From assembly GCA_049657775.1 (NCBI GenBank), contig JBASNZ010000021.1:1-32108 (forward strand): 32,108 nt of DNA, given 5' to 3'. Source of the DNA: JBASNZ01 sp049657775. Lineage in GTDB: Bacteria > Actinomycetota > Coriobacteriia > Anaerosomatales > Anaerosomataceae. The notes under the pieces were generated by a model. The model was not told the DNA's origin and did not search any database. It saw nothing but the letters and a program-made list of their open reading frames with translations. Of the stretch, positions 7,723 to 16,137 are shown piece after piece. The stretch's first letter is position 1. Every line of letters begins with the position of its first letter. The translations under genes and the position numbers were made by a program.

Positions 7723-8178
7723 ATGGCGATCATGCGTTGGGATCCGTTCGGGGAAATGCTGCGTATGCAGCGCGACATGGATCGCATCTTCACTCGGATG
7801 GGCACTCCCGCCGGGGCGGAGACAGTCGGTTCCGTGGCCTGGATGCCCAAGATCGACGTCAAGAGCAAGGGCGATGACATCGTGGTTCGCGCCGAGGTTC
7901 CGGGGATCGACCCGGCCGACGTGGACATCGAAGTCACAGACAATGTGCTCACCATCCGGGGTGAGCGCAAGTTCGAGGAGGAGAAGGAGGACGAAGGCTG
8001 GCTCATCCGTGAGTCGAGCTACGGCTCCTTCGAACGCTCCATGGTGCTCCCGGAGGGCGTGACGGCCGATGACATCAAGGCCGACTACACCGACGGTATC
8101 CTGGAGATCCACGTCCCCAAGGCGCTCGAAGCGGCCAAACCGAAGACGACACGGATCGCGATCGGGCCGGCCAAGTAG
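7723..8178 (+). CDS. Small heat shock protein Hsp20 / alpha-crystallin family
   Basis: A 151-residue Hsp20. The N-terminal arm MAIMRWDPFGEMLRMQRDMDRIF is typical of the family, followed by the alpha-crystallin domain (about residues 45-135) with PKIDVKSKGDDIVVRAEVPGI, LTIRGER and the closing DGILEIHVPK strand; the C-terminal IxI-like AIGP tail is short. It holds unfolding proteins for DnaK/ClpB refolding. Four in-frame starts lie between 7714 and 7732; ATG 7723 is preferred because GGAGG ends 8 bases before it. It lies 130 bases downstream of clpB and may be co-transcribed or separately promoted; no HAIR site is seen in this gap. Confidence 0.93.
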   Translation: MAIMRWDPFGEMLRMQRDMDRIFTRMGTPAGAETVGSVAWMPKIDVKSKGDDIVVRAEVPGIDPADVDIEVTDNVLTIRGERKFEEEKEDEGWLIRESSYGSFERSMVLPEGVTADDIKADYTDGILEIHVPKALEAAKPKTTRIAIGPAK

Positions 8179-8219
8179 CGCAGTTCGAGAACGGCACGGA
8201 CGTCGACCCCGGCGAGGCC

Positions 8220-8238
8220 ACCCCGGCTTCGCCGGGGT
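8220..8238 (+). terminator. Hairpin downstream of hsp20
   Basis: ACCCCGGC and GCCGGGGT form a perfect 8-bp GC-rich stem around a TTC loop, about 40 bases after the hsp20 stop. It is followed by TCACGCATTCGT rather than a T-run. This is a probable end of the heat-shock transcripts, though weak as an intrinsic terminator by itself. Confidence 0.5.
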
Positions 8239-8339
8239 CACGCATTCGTCTGGCGGGACCGTGCTGCGCGTACTAGCATGGGAACCTATGTTGTGATGGC
8301 TGGCCGAAAGCGCCCGCCACGGTTCCCTTGGAGTGTGTC

Positions 8340-9005
8340 ATGCATGTAGTCATCGGAGGATACGGGCGGGTCGGGCGGTATCTTGCCTCCATGCTCGAGG
8401 AGCGCGGCCACTCGGTCGCGGTCATAGATCGCAACGAGGGGGCATTCGCTCGCGGCGGACAGGATATCGAGGGTCGTCGTATCGCGGGCGAAGTCTTCGA
8501 TCGCGTGACGCTCGTCAAGGCGGGCATCGAGCGAGCGGATGCGTATGCGGCGGTCACGAGCGGCGACAACAGCAACATCGTGAGCGCACGCGTCGCACGC
8601 GAGCGCTTCAAGGTGCCGTGCGTGGTCGCGCGCATCTACGACCCCAGACGGGCCATCATCTACGAACGCTTCGGCATACCCACGATCTCGAGCGTGAACT
8701 GGTCGAGCGGGATGCTCCTGGCGAGCATCCTTGAGCCGGACATGAAGACGATCACCTCGTTCGGCGGGGGTGAGGTCATCACGATCTCGGTGGAAGCGCC
8801 GACTACGCTCACCGGCCGTCGTGTCGGTGACGTCGACTATCCCGGCAAGTTCCACATCTCGGCGCTGGTTCGCGATGGCATGGCCGTGCTGCCCGAACCC
8901 CGGAGCGAACTGAAGAAGGGCGATCATCTCAAGATCACCGTCACCCGCGATGCCCTTCCGGAGCTCAAGCGGCTCCTGGGTCTGGAACAGGAGGCCCGCA
9001 GATGA
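8340..9005 (+). CDS. TrkA/RCK-type potassium regulatory protein (CeoB-like)
   Basis: A 221-residue TrkA-family protein: an N-terminal Rossmann NAD(H)-binding domain (VIGGYGRVGRYL, then the acidic VAVIDRN that ends the second strand) and a C-terminal RCK-C domain (from about residue 140, VITISVEAPTTLTGRRVGDVDYP). Such cytoplasmic subunits gate K+ transporters in response to nucleotides. ATG 8340 was chosen, six bases after GGAG, because MHVVIGG begins the nucleotide fold. Its stop overlaps the start of the next TrkA gene (ATGA), so the two are translationally coupled. Pairs like this are known in actinobacteria as ceoB-ceoC. Confidence 0.9.
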   Translation: MHVVIGGYGRVGRYLASMLEERGHSVAVIDRNEGAFARGGQDIEGRRIAGEVFDRVTLVKAGIERADAYAAVTSGDNSNIVSARVARERFKVPCVVARIYDPRRAIIYERFGIPTISSVNWSSGMLLASILEPDMKTITSFGGGEVITISVEAPTTLTGRRVGDVDYPGKFHISALVRDGMAVLPEPRSELKKGDHLKITVTRDALPELKRLLGLEQEARR

Positions 9006-9715
9006 AGGTCATCATCGTTGGCGGAGGCAAGACGGGTGGCTATCTCGCCGAGCGTCTGAGCGCCAACCACGCGGTCACGCTCGTGGAGCAGCGCAGCGAT
9101 CGGGCCGAGCACCTTCGCTCGGCGCTTCCCGATGTCGAACTCCTGGTGGGGGATGCATGCGAGCCCGAGGTCCTGGAGACCGCCGGTGTCGCGACCACCG
9201 ACCTCGTCATCGCGGTCACCGGCGATGACGAGGACAACCTGGTCGTGGCCATGCTCACCAAGGTGCTCGAGGGCGGCACCGTGTACGCTCGCGTGAACCA
9301 TCCTCGCAACGAGTGGCTCTTCGATAAGGAGTGGGGGGTGGACGTTGCCGTCTCCTCGCCCGCGATGCTGTACGGGCTCATCGGACGGGACCTCACGTTC
9401 GGCGATATAGTCCCGCTGCTCGACCTGCGAGCCGACGACGTGGCGGTGGAGGAGATCAGGCTCCCCGAGAACGCCGCCGCCGTAGGCTCCAAGCTCGCCG
9501 ATGTCGCGCTTCCCGAAGACGTGACGATCATGGCGATCCTAGCGGCGGGCGGCGGTGTGCACGCAGCGCACGGAGAGACGGTTCTTGCGGCCGGCGACCA
9601 GCTGCTGCTGCTGGCGGAGGGCGGACTCGACGAGCCGGCGGTCCTGGCCGCCCTGGGCATCCGGCCGGCGACGGAGGCAGACGTGGCTACCGGCGAGAAA
9701 CCTGCTCATTCGTAG
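9002..9715 (+). CDS. TrkA/RCK-type potassium regulatory protein (CeoC-like)
   Basis: A 237-residue paralogue of the preceding gene. The nucleotide-binding motif is IIVGGGKTGGYLAERL, followed by LVEQRSDRAEHL, and conserved AVTGDDEDNLVVAML; the RCK-C domain covers about residues 145-220. Begins at ATG 9002 within the previous stop. Its last 29 bases overlap the 3' end of the convergent KimA-like transporter gene, an unusually tight arrangement. It probably assembles with the CeoB-like protein and regulates a potassium permease; the neighbouring transporter is the obvious candidate. Confidence 0.9.
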   Translation: MKVIIVGGGKTGGYLAERLSANHAVTLVEQRSDRAEHLRSALPDVELLVGDACEPEVLETAGVATTDLVIAVTGDDEDNLVVAMLTKVLEGGTVYARVNHPRNEWLFDKEWGVDVAVSSPAMLYGLIGRDLTFGDIVPLLDLRADDVAVEEIRLPENAAAVGSKLADVALPEDVTIMAILAAGGGVHAAHGETVLAAGDQLLLLAEGGLDEPAVLAALGIRPATEADVATGEKPAHS

Positions 9716-11576
9716 CGGGCAGCGCGCATGACGTCGGCTCGTCGATGCGATACGGCACGTCAGTGAGGATGACACCCGGTTCGCCAAAGAGCTGCTGCTT
9801 CAAGAAGAACGACGTCTGGTCGTGCAGGATCGCGTCGCCAACGTTCTCGGGAGCGTACTCGGGCAGTATCACGGTCACTACATGGTCACATGTGGGCCTG
9901 GGCACTGCGCGGATGAAGTCCAGGATCGGCGCGATGATCTCGCGGTAGGGCGACTCCACGACGGTGAGCCGGATGCCAAAGCCCGCCTTGTCCCAGCGCG
10001 CGCGGAAGGCATCGCACTCTCCCGAGATGTCGATGTAAAGCGCTTCCATCTTGTCGGCCTGGAGTGACTTCGCGTATCGGATGGACCTGATCAGCCGACG
10101 ATCGATGTCCTTCACGAGCACGATCACGTGGTTGTGCATGCGGTTGTACGACTGCCAGTCCATATCGGCGAACTCATCGGGACGGATCGCCAGCTCCTTT
10201 CGGACGCGGTCGTACTGCCGACGGACCCACAGGAAATACACGATGATGAGCGGTATGAGTATCAGCACGATCCACGCGCCATGGCTGAACTTGGCGATGG
10301 CGATGACCGCGGTGACGAGTCCGGTGGTGGCGGCGCCTGCAGCGTTGATGACGAGCGAGCGCTGCCAGCCCTCCTCGCGTAGGCGCAGGTGGTGGCGGAC
10401 CATGCCCGCCTGCGAGAGCGTGAACGAGGTGAACACGCCCACGGCGTAGAGCGGTATGAGCCGCGTTGTCACGCCGCCAAAGAGCACAAGGAGCGCGATG
10501 GCCGCAAACGTCAGCAGGATGATCCCGTTGCTGAACACGAGGCGGTGTCCACGATCGCGCAGCTGATGGGGGAGGAAGTCATCGGCCGCGACAAAGGACG
10601 AGAGCCGCGGAAAGTCCGCGTACGCGGTGTTAGCCGCAAGCACCAGGATCGCCGCCACGCTTGCCGAGATCACGTAGTACAGCCACCCGGTTCCGAAGAT
10701 CGCACGGGACAGCTGGCTGATGACGGTCTCCGCCTCCGAGGGCTGCACGCCGGACAGCGAGATGAGCAGCGCCACGCCCACGAACAAGAACAGCAGGATG
10801 CCGGCCATCCACGTGAGCGTCTTGGAGGCATTCTTGTCCTCGGGGACGCGGAAGGCCTGCACGCCGTTGGCGATGGCTTCAACGCCGGTCATCGCGGTAC
10901 ATCCCGACGCGAACGCCTTGAGCACCAGGAACAGCCCGAGCGTCTGTATCGGCTCGATGGTCTCGTGTGGGACCGGAACGGTGAACGGATGGCCGGTCGC
11001 GAACCGCATCAATCCGACCACGACCATGAAGCCGAGGAGGAGGATGAACGCAAACGTCGGTCCGGCGAATATGGCGCCCGATTCCTTCACCCCGCGCAGA
11101 TTCGCGATGGCCAGCAGCAGCACGAAGATGACCGCCATCGGGACCGTGTACTTGAGAAGCTGAGGCTGCGCCGAGGTGATCGCGGCTACTGCGGCGGCTA
11201 TCGAGACCGCGACGGTGAGGATGTAGTCCACCAAGAGCGACGCGCCGGCGATGAGGCCCGGGATGGTGCCAAGGTTCTCCTTGGCCACGATGTACGAACC
11301 GCCGCCGCCCGGATACTCGCGGATCGTCTGCCGGTACGAGAGCACCACCACGATGAGCAACACGCCGATAGCGATGGCGATCGGCAGCGTCAGCCTCAGC
11401 GCGCCCGAGCCTGCGAGCGCGAGCATCAGCATGATCTCGCCCGGTGCGTATGCCACCGAGGAGAGGGCGTCGCTCGAGAACACCGCCAGTGCCACGGGGT
11501 TGCTCAGCCGCTGATGCATCGCCTCCCGGTTGTGCAGAGGGTTGCCGAGGAGGAGTCGCTTGAGTGTGCCTGCCAT
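9687..11576 (-). CDS. APC/KUP-superfamily transporter, KimA-like (probable potassium uptake)
   Basis: A 629-residue membrane protein with about 12 hydrophobic segments in the first 450 residues and a cytosolic C-terminal domain of about 150 residues. The N-terminal motifs VFSSDALSSVAYAPGEIML, LSYRQTIREYPGGGGSYIV and AGASLLVDYILTVAVSI resemble the Bacillus K+/H+ symporter KimA (YdaO); annotation pipelines usually call these amino acid permeases. In KimA the cytosolic domain binds c-di-AMP. ATG at 11574-11576 follows GAGGG; longer starts add unsupported sequence. The 3' end overlaps the ceoC-like gene. Mycobacteria also pair such a permease (Rv2690c) with ceoB-ceoC, which supports a potassium role over amino acid uptake. 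Confidence 0.85.
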   Translation of the reverse strand: MAGTLKRLLLGNPLHNREAMHQRLSNPVALAVFSSDALSSVAYAPGEIMLMLALAGSGALRLTLPIAIAIGVLLIVVVLSYRQTIREYPGGGGSYIVAKENLGTIPGLIAGASLLVDYILTVAVSIAAAVAAITSAQPQLLKYTVPMAVIFVLLLAIANLRGVKESGAIFAGPTFAFILLLGFMVVVGLMRFATGHPFTVPVPHETIEPIQTLGLFLVLKAFASGCTAMTGVEAIANGVQAFRVPEDKNASKTLTWMAGILLFLFVGVALLISLSGVQPSEAETVISQLSRAIFGTGWLYYVISASVAAILVLAANTAYADFPRLSSFVAADDFLPHQLRDRGHRLVFSNGIILLTFAAIALLVLFGGVTTRLIPLYAVGVFTSFTLSQAGMVRHHLRLREEGWQRSLVINAAGAATTGLVTAVIAIAKFSHGAWIVLILIPLIIVYFLWVRRQYDRVRKELAIRPDEFADMDWQSYNRMHNHVIVLVKDIDRRLIRSIRYAKSLQADKMEALYIDISGECDAFRARWDKAGFGIRLTVVESPYREIIAPILDFIRAVPRPTCDHVVTVILPEYAPENVGDAILHDQTSFFLKQQLFGEPGVILTDVPYRIDEPTSCALPATNEQVSRR

Positions 11577-11718
11577 GTGTCCCTCGCGTCCGATTCCGTT
11601 GGGTGCCGCGTTTCGCGTCGCCAGCCAGGGTATACCCACGACCTCCGCAGCGCCATCCGCAGCCATATTCAAGTGGCTCCCGCAGAGGGCTTGCGCCGGT
11701 CGGGGATCGGTCGTACAG

Positions 11719-11731
11719 TAACTAATAGTTA
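11719..11731. promoter_or_regulatory. Operator-like palindrome 1 upstream of marR
   Basis: TAACTA-A-TAGTTA is a perfect palindrome with 6-bp arms in the gap between the KimA-like gene and marR. It overlaps a CATAAT element (11736-11741) that could be a -10 for marR. Its right portion, CTAATAGTTAGGT, recurs 30 bases downstream with one mismatch, suggesting a two-site operator for the adjacent MarR protein. Confidence 0.55.
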
Positions 11732-11751
11732 GGTGCATAATGATTGGCACG

Positions 11752-11764
11752 CTAATTGTTAGGT
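11752..11764. promoter_or_regulatory. Operator-like site 2 upstream of marR
   Basis: CTAATTGTTAGGT matches the first site (11722-11734) at 12 of 13 bases and contains the shorter palindrome CTAA-N3-TTAG. The exact 30-base offset puts both sites on nearly the same helix face. It lies about 50 bases before the marR start. Confidence 0.5.
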
Positions 11765-11815
11765 ACGCACACCATCGCCGCGCGATCGCGGCATCGATAG
11801 CTCGAGGAGGAACGT

Positions 11816-12340
11816 GTGGTAATGCACGGGCATGGCATGCCAAAGGATTTTGACATGCGTTTCGAGCCGCCGGAGGGAGTCGACGCCGAATCCTTCAGGA
11901 CGTACCAGGCGCTCAAGCGCATGACCGTGATGCACCGGCACCTGATGATGAAGGCGTTCGCCGTGAAGGGAACGCATCCCGGACAGGCGATGTGCCTGTT
12001 CGTCTTAGGCAAGCACTCCGGCCTGAGCCAGCGCGATCTTGCCGAGTACCTGCACGTCTCAGCGCCCTCGGTGACCGGCATGCTCCAAAAGATGGAACGC
12101 GCAGGGCTTGTGGAGCGCACGACCGACCCGGACGACCAGCGGCTCACCCGGATCTCGATCACCGAGGCAGGCATGGCGCTGCTGGGCGAGCTGCACGGTG
12201 TGTTCGGCCAGGAGGTCAACACGATGTTCGAAGGCATGAGCGATAACGACAGGGCCGAGCTGGCCCGACTGCTCGACATCGTCAACGACAATATCGCGCG
12301 TTCGCTGAGCGCAGCACACTCGACGACGGAAGAGGCGTAG
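11816..12340 (+). CDS. MarR-family transcriptional regulator of an ABC exporter operon
   Basis: A 174-residue MarR-type protein. The winged helix is clear: FVLGKHSGLSQRDLAEYLHVSAPSVT... recognition region, then MLQKMERAGLVERTTDPDDQRLTRISITEAG as wing and link to the C-terminal dimerisation helices. The N-terminus is rich in His and Met (VMHGHGMPKDFDM, later MTVMHRHLMMK), which might bind ligand or metal, but that is speculation. GTG 11816 is 5 bases after GAGGAGG; ATG 11822 is an alternative giving two fewer residues. It is followed after seven bases by two ABC exporter genes, the classic layout of a drug-inducible repressor controlling its own efflux pump. Confidence 0.9.
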   Translation: MVMHGHGMPKDFDMRFEPPEGVDAESFRTYQALKRMTVMHRHLMMKAFAVKGTHPGQAMCLFVLGKHSGLSQRDLAEYLHVSAPSVTGMLQKMERAGLVERTTDPDDQRLTRISITEAGMALLGELHGVFGQEVNTMFEGMSDNDRAELARLLDIVNDNIARSLSAAHSTTEEA

Positions 12341-12347
12341 TCACCCC

Positions 12348-14075
12348 ATGACCAGACTCTTGAGATTCCTCAAGCCGTACTGGAAGCAGATCATCTTTGT
12401 GATCGTGCTACTGCTTATCCAGGCGATCTCCAACCTGTACCTGCCCGACCTGAACGCCAACATCATCAACAACGGTATCGCCAAGGGCGACACCGACTAC
12501 ATCTGGCGTACCGGCGGGCTCATGCTCGCTGTCACGCTTCTGCTGCAGACCACCGCGGTCATCGGCGTGTACTGGGGCTCCAAGACGGCGATGGCGTTCG
12601 GGCGCGATGTCCGCAGCGCGGTGTTCCGCAAGGTCGAGAGCTTCTCGGCGGTAGAACTCAACCAGATCGGCACCGCCTCGCTCATCACCCGCAACACCAA
12701 CGACGTCCAGCAGGTGCAGATGGTGGTGCTCATGGCGTTCAACGTCATGATCTCGGCACCGATCATGAGCATCGGTGGTGTTATCATGGCGCTTCGCCAG
12801 GACGTGCCGCTGTCGACCATGATCATCGTGGTCATCCCGCTCATGGGGGTGGTGATCGGGATTGCGATGATCAAGGCGCTGCCGCTCTTCCGCGCGATGC
12901 AAGTCAAGACCGACCGGATCAACCAGGTCGTCCGCGAGAAGCTGTCCGGTGTGCGAGTCATCCGCGCCTTCGTTCGCTCCGAGTTCGAGGAGCGCCGCTT
13001 CGACGAGGCCAACCGCGACCTTACCGCCAACGCCCTCAAGGTCACGCGCATCTTCGCGGCCGTGATGCCGGCGCTGATGGCCATCTTCAACCTCACGACC
13101 GTGGCGATCATGTGGTTTGGTGGTATGCGCGTGGACGCCGGGGCGATGCCCATCGGCAATCTCACCGCGTTCATCGCTTACATGATACAGATCCTTATGT
13201 CGGTCATGATGGCCACCATCATGTTCGTCATGGTTCCGCGGGCGGCCGCCTCTGGCGAGCGCATCATGGAGGTGCTCGACATCGATCCGGCCATCTGCGA
13301 TCCCGAGACGCCCACCACCGAGACGGGCCAGAGCGGCTATGTCGAGTTCCAGAACGTCGAGTTCCGCTACCCCGGCGCCGAGCAGCCGGTCCTATACGAC
13401 GTCTCGTTCGCGGCCGCTCCCGGCGAGGTGACAGCGGTGGTCGGCTCAACCGGCAGCGGCAAGTCCACGCTCATCAACCTCATCCCACGCTTCTACGACG
13501 TCACCGCAGGGCGCGTGTTGGTGGACGGCGTGGATATCCGGGAGATGCCCCGCGCCCTGCTCTGGGGCAAGATCGGGTTCGTCCCACAGAAGGCATTCCT
13601 CTTCAGCGGCACCGTCGGCAGCAACCTGCGTTACGGCAAGCCGGATGCCTCCGACGAGGAGGTCTGGCACGCCCTGGATGTCGCGCAGGGCCGCGAGTTC
13701 GTGAGAGAGATGCCCGAGCTGCTGGAGTCGCCGATCTCGGAGGGCGGTACGACGGTGTCGGGAGGTCAGCGTCAGCGACTGGCGATCGCCCGCGCGCTCG
13801 TGAAGCGCCCGGAGATCTACATCTTCGACGACAGCTTCTCGGCGCTCGACTTCAAGACCGACTCGATGCTGCGCGCCGCGCTTCGCAAGGAGACTGGTGA
13901 GGCCACCGTCATCATCGTGGCCCAGCGCGTGTCAACCATCATGAACGCCGACCGGATCGTGGTCATGGATGCCGGCAAGGTCGTCGGCATCGGGACACAC
14001 GCTGAACTTATGGGGACCTGCGAGACGTATCGCGAGATCGTTGAGTCGCAGCTCACGCTGGAGGAGATCGCATGA
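12348..14075 (+). CDS. ABC exporter half-transporter, degenerate-site subunit
   Basis: A 575-residue fused exporter: about six transmembrane helices (residues 1-310) and a nucleotide-binding domain with Walker A GSTGSGKS (366-373), Q-loop FVPQKAFLF, canonical signature VSGGQ (470-474) and Walker B IYIFDD (490-495). The residue after the Walker B Asp is Asp 495 instead of the catalytic Glu, as in the degenerate site of heterodimeric multidrug exporters such as BmrCD, LmrCD and TM287/288. Its partner is the next gene, whose start overlaps this stop (ATGA). Substrate unknown; probably hydrophobic drugs or lipids exported across the inner membrane. Confidence 0.93.
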   Translation: MTRLLRFLKPYWKQIIFVIVLLLIQAISNLYLPDLNANIINNGIAKGDTDYIWRTGGLMLAVTLLLQTTAVIGVYWGSKTAMAFGRDVRSAVFRKVESFSAVELNQIGTASLITRNTNDVQQVQMVVLMAFNVMISAPIMSIGGVIMALRQDVPLSTMIIVVIPLMGVVIGIAMIKALPLFRAMQVKTDRINQVVREKLSGVRVIRAFVRSEFEERRFDEANRDLTANALKVTRIFAAVMPALMAIFNLTTVAIMWFGGMRVDAGAMPIGNLTAFIAYMIQILMSVMMATIMFVMVPRAAASGERIMEVLDIDPAICDPETPTTETGQSGYVEFQNVEFRYPGAEQPVLYDVSFAAAPGEVTAVVGSTGSGKSTLINLIPRFYDVTAGRVLVDGVDIREMPRALLWGKIGFVPQKAFLFSGTVGSNLRYGKPDASDEEVWHALDVAQGREFVREMPELLESPISEGGTTVSGGQRQRLAIARALVKRPEIYIFDDSFSALDFKTDSMLRAALRKETGEATVIIVAQRVSTIMNADRIVVMDAGKVVGIGTHAELMGTCETYREIVESQLTLEEIA

Positions 14076-16045
14076 GTGACAAGAACCCCCAGGCTCCCGC
14101 AGGACCCCGCCCCGGCGGTCTCGGCCGCCCCGGTCGCGGACCCATGGGCATGGGCGCCCCTGTGGCCAAGGCAACCGACTTCACGGGCTCGCTCAAGCGG
14201 CTCGGCGGGCACCTCAAGCCCGAGCGGATCGCGATCGTCTTGGTGCTCGTGCTCGCCATCGTGAGCGTCACGCTCTCGATCATCGGCCCCAAGATGCTCG
14301 GACGCGCAACCAACATCATCTTCGAGGGCGCCATCGGCAAGCAGATGCCCGCCGACGTCACCAAGGCCCAGGCGGTTCAGGCCCTCAAAGCGCAGGGCAA
14401 GGACCAGATGGCCGAAATGCTCAACAGCATGAACGTCACGCCCGGGCAGGGCGTCGACTTCGACAGGCTCGGCCAGGTGGTGCTGCTCGTTGGTGGCATC
14501 TACCTGTTGGCCGCGCTCTTCAGCTGGGCCCAGGCCTTCATCATGGCCGGTGTGGCGCAGCGCGTGGTCTACGGTCTGCGCAAACAGGTGGACCAGAAGC
14601 TCTCACGGCTACCGCTCAAGTACTACGATGACAACCCGCGAGGCGACATCTTGTCGCGCGTGACCAACGACATCGACAACATCGCGCACACGCTGCAGCA
14701 GAGCCTGACACAGATCGTCACTGCCGTGCTCACCATCATCGGCGTGCTCATCATGATGTTCACGATCTCGCCGCTGCTGGCCGTCATCTCACTGGCGACG
14801 ATACCACTCTCGGTCGTTGTGACCGTTGCCATCGCCAAGCGCTCGCAGAAGCAGTTCGCCGCGCAGTGGAAGCACGTGGGCGAGCTCAACAGCCACGTGG
14901 AGGAGATGCACACCGGTCACAGCATCGTGAAGGTGTTCGGCCGTCAAGAAGAGGCGATCACCGAGTTCGACCGGCGCAACGCCGAGGTCTACGACGCCAG
15001 CTTCAAGGCGCAGTTCATCTCGGGCATCATCATGCCGTCGATGACCTTCATCAACAACCTGAACTACGTTGCCATCTGTGTTATCGGTGGAATGCGCGTG
15101 GCCAGCGGAACGCTGTCGCTTGGTGACGTGCAGGCGTTCATCCAGTACTCCAAGCAGTTCACACAGCCGATCGCGCAGACGGCGAGCATCGCCAACGTGC
15201 TGCAGTCCACCGTGGCTTCGGCCGAGCGCGTCTTCGAGCTCTTAGACGAGTCCGAGGAGATACCGGATCCCGCCGAGCCGCAGCACCTGCCACAGGAGAC
15301 CGCTCACATCACGCTTGAAGACGTGTCGTTCCGCTACCTCGCGGATACGCCGCTGATCGAGGACCTCAACCTTGATGTGCAGCCCGGCCAGACCGTCGCT
15401 ATCGTCGGTCCCACCGGCGCCGGCAAGACCACGCTTGTCAACCTGCTCATGCGTTTCTACGAGGTCGACAAGGGCGCCATCCGCATCGACGGCGTGGACA
15501 TCCGTGATCTTACGCGGGACGAGCTGCGCGGAACGTTCGGCATGGTGCTGCAGGACACCTGGCTCTTTGGCGGGACCATCCGCGAGAACATCGCGTACGG
15601 TGCCGAGGGAGCCAGCGAGGAGGCTATCATGCGGGCGGCCGACGCCGCGCACGTGGACCACTTCGTCCGCACGCTCACCGAGGGCTACGACACGCGCCTG
15701 GACGACGATGCGTCCAACATCTCGTCAGGCGAGAAGCAGCTGCTCACGATCGCGCGCGCGTTTCTGGCCGACCCCGAGGTCCTCATCCTCGACGAGGCCA
15801 CAAGCTCGGTCGACACGCGTACCGAGGTGCTCATCCAGAAGGCCATGGCTCGCCTGATGGAGAACCGCACCAGCTTTGTGATCGCGCACCGGCTGTCCAC
15901 CATCCGCAACGCCGATGTGATCCTGGTGATGAACCATGGGCGCATCATCGAGCAGGGCACGCACGACGAGCTCATGGCTGCGGGCGGCTTCTACTGCGAC
16001 CTGTACAACAGCCAGTTCGTGGAAGCGTACGACGAGGCCGTGTAG
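14072..16045 (+). CDS. ABC exporter half-transporter, catalytic-site subunit
   Basis: A 657-residue partner of the preceding exporter. A Pro/Gly-rich cytosolic N-terminus (residues 1-45) precedes the transmembrane domain, which has the long insert between helices 1 and 2 (AQAVQALKAQGKDQMAEMLNSM region) usual for this subunit type. The ATPase domain has Walker A GPTGAGKT (446-453), a non-canonical signature ISSGEKQ (550-556) and an intact Walker B VLILDE (570-575) with catalytic Glu 575. Canonical and degenerate motifs are therefore distributed exactly as needed for one working and one degenerate ATP site in the heterodimer. A 12-bp hairpin terminator follows. Confidence 0.94.
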   Translation: MSDKNPQAPAGPRPGGLGRPGRGPMGMGAPVAKATDFTGSLKRLGGHLKPERIAIVLVLVLAIVSVTLSIIGPKMLGRATNIIFEGAIGKQMPADVTKAQAVQALKAQGKDQMAEMLNSMNVTPGQGVDFDRLGQVVLLVGGIYLLAALFSWAQAFIMAGVAQRVVYGLRKQVDQKLSRLPLKYYDDNPRGDILSRVTNDIDNIAHTLQQSLTQIVTAVLTIIGVLIMMFTISPLLAVISLATIPLSVVVTVAIAKRSQKQFAAQWKHVGELNSHVEEMHTGHSIVKVFGRQEEAITEFDRRNAEVYDASFKAQFISGIIMPSMTFINNLNYVAICVIGGMRVASGTLSLGDVQAFIQYSKQFTQPIAQTASIANVLQSTVASAERVFELLDESEEIPDPAEPQHLPQETAHITLEDVSFRYLADTPLIEDLNLDVQPGQTVAIVGPTGAGKTTLVNLLMRFYEVDKGAIRIDGVDIRDLTRDELRGTFGMVLQDTWLFGGTIRENIAYGAEGASEEAIMRAADAAHVDHFVRTLTEGYDTRLDDDASNISSGEKQLLTIARAFLADPEVLILDEATSSVDTRTEVLIQKAMARLMENRTSFVIAHRLSTIRNADVILVMNHGRIIEQGTHDELMAAGGFYCDLYNSQFVEAYDEAV

Positions 16046-16072
16046 ATCGACGCCGCGTACGCGAGAGACGAA

Positions 16073-16100
16073 ACGGGGGGCGAGATCACTCGCCCCCCGT
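16073..16100. terminator. Bidirectional terminator hairpin
   Basis: ACGGGGGGCGAG and CTCGCCCCCCGT form a perfect 12-bp stem around the 4-base loop ATCA. It lies between the end of the exporter operon and the convergent LOG gene, so it can serve both. T-runs are short on each side (TTTCG on minus, ATTTC on plus), but the stem is the strongest in the window. Confidence 0.8.
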
Positions 16101-16137
16101 ACTCATTTCAGGGCACCGGGCACCGGGCGGCCTTCGC

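Noticed and set aside
10389..11732. Open frame of about 447 codons opposite the KimA-like gene
   Set aside because: Highly charged His/Arg/Asp/Glu-rich translation that is the complement of transmembrane codons; no start signal.
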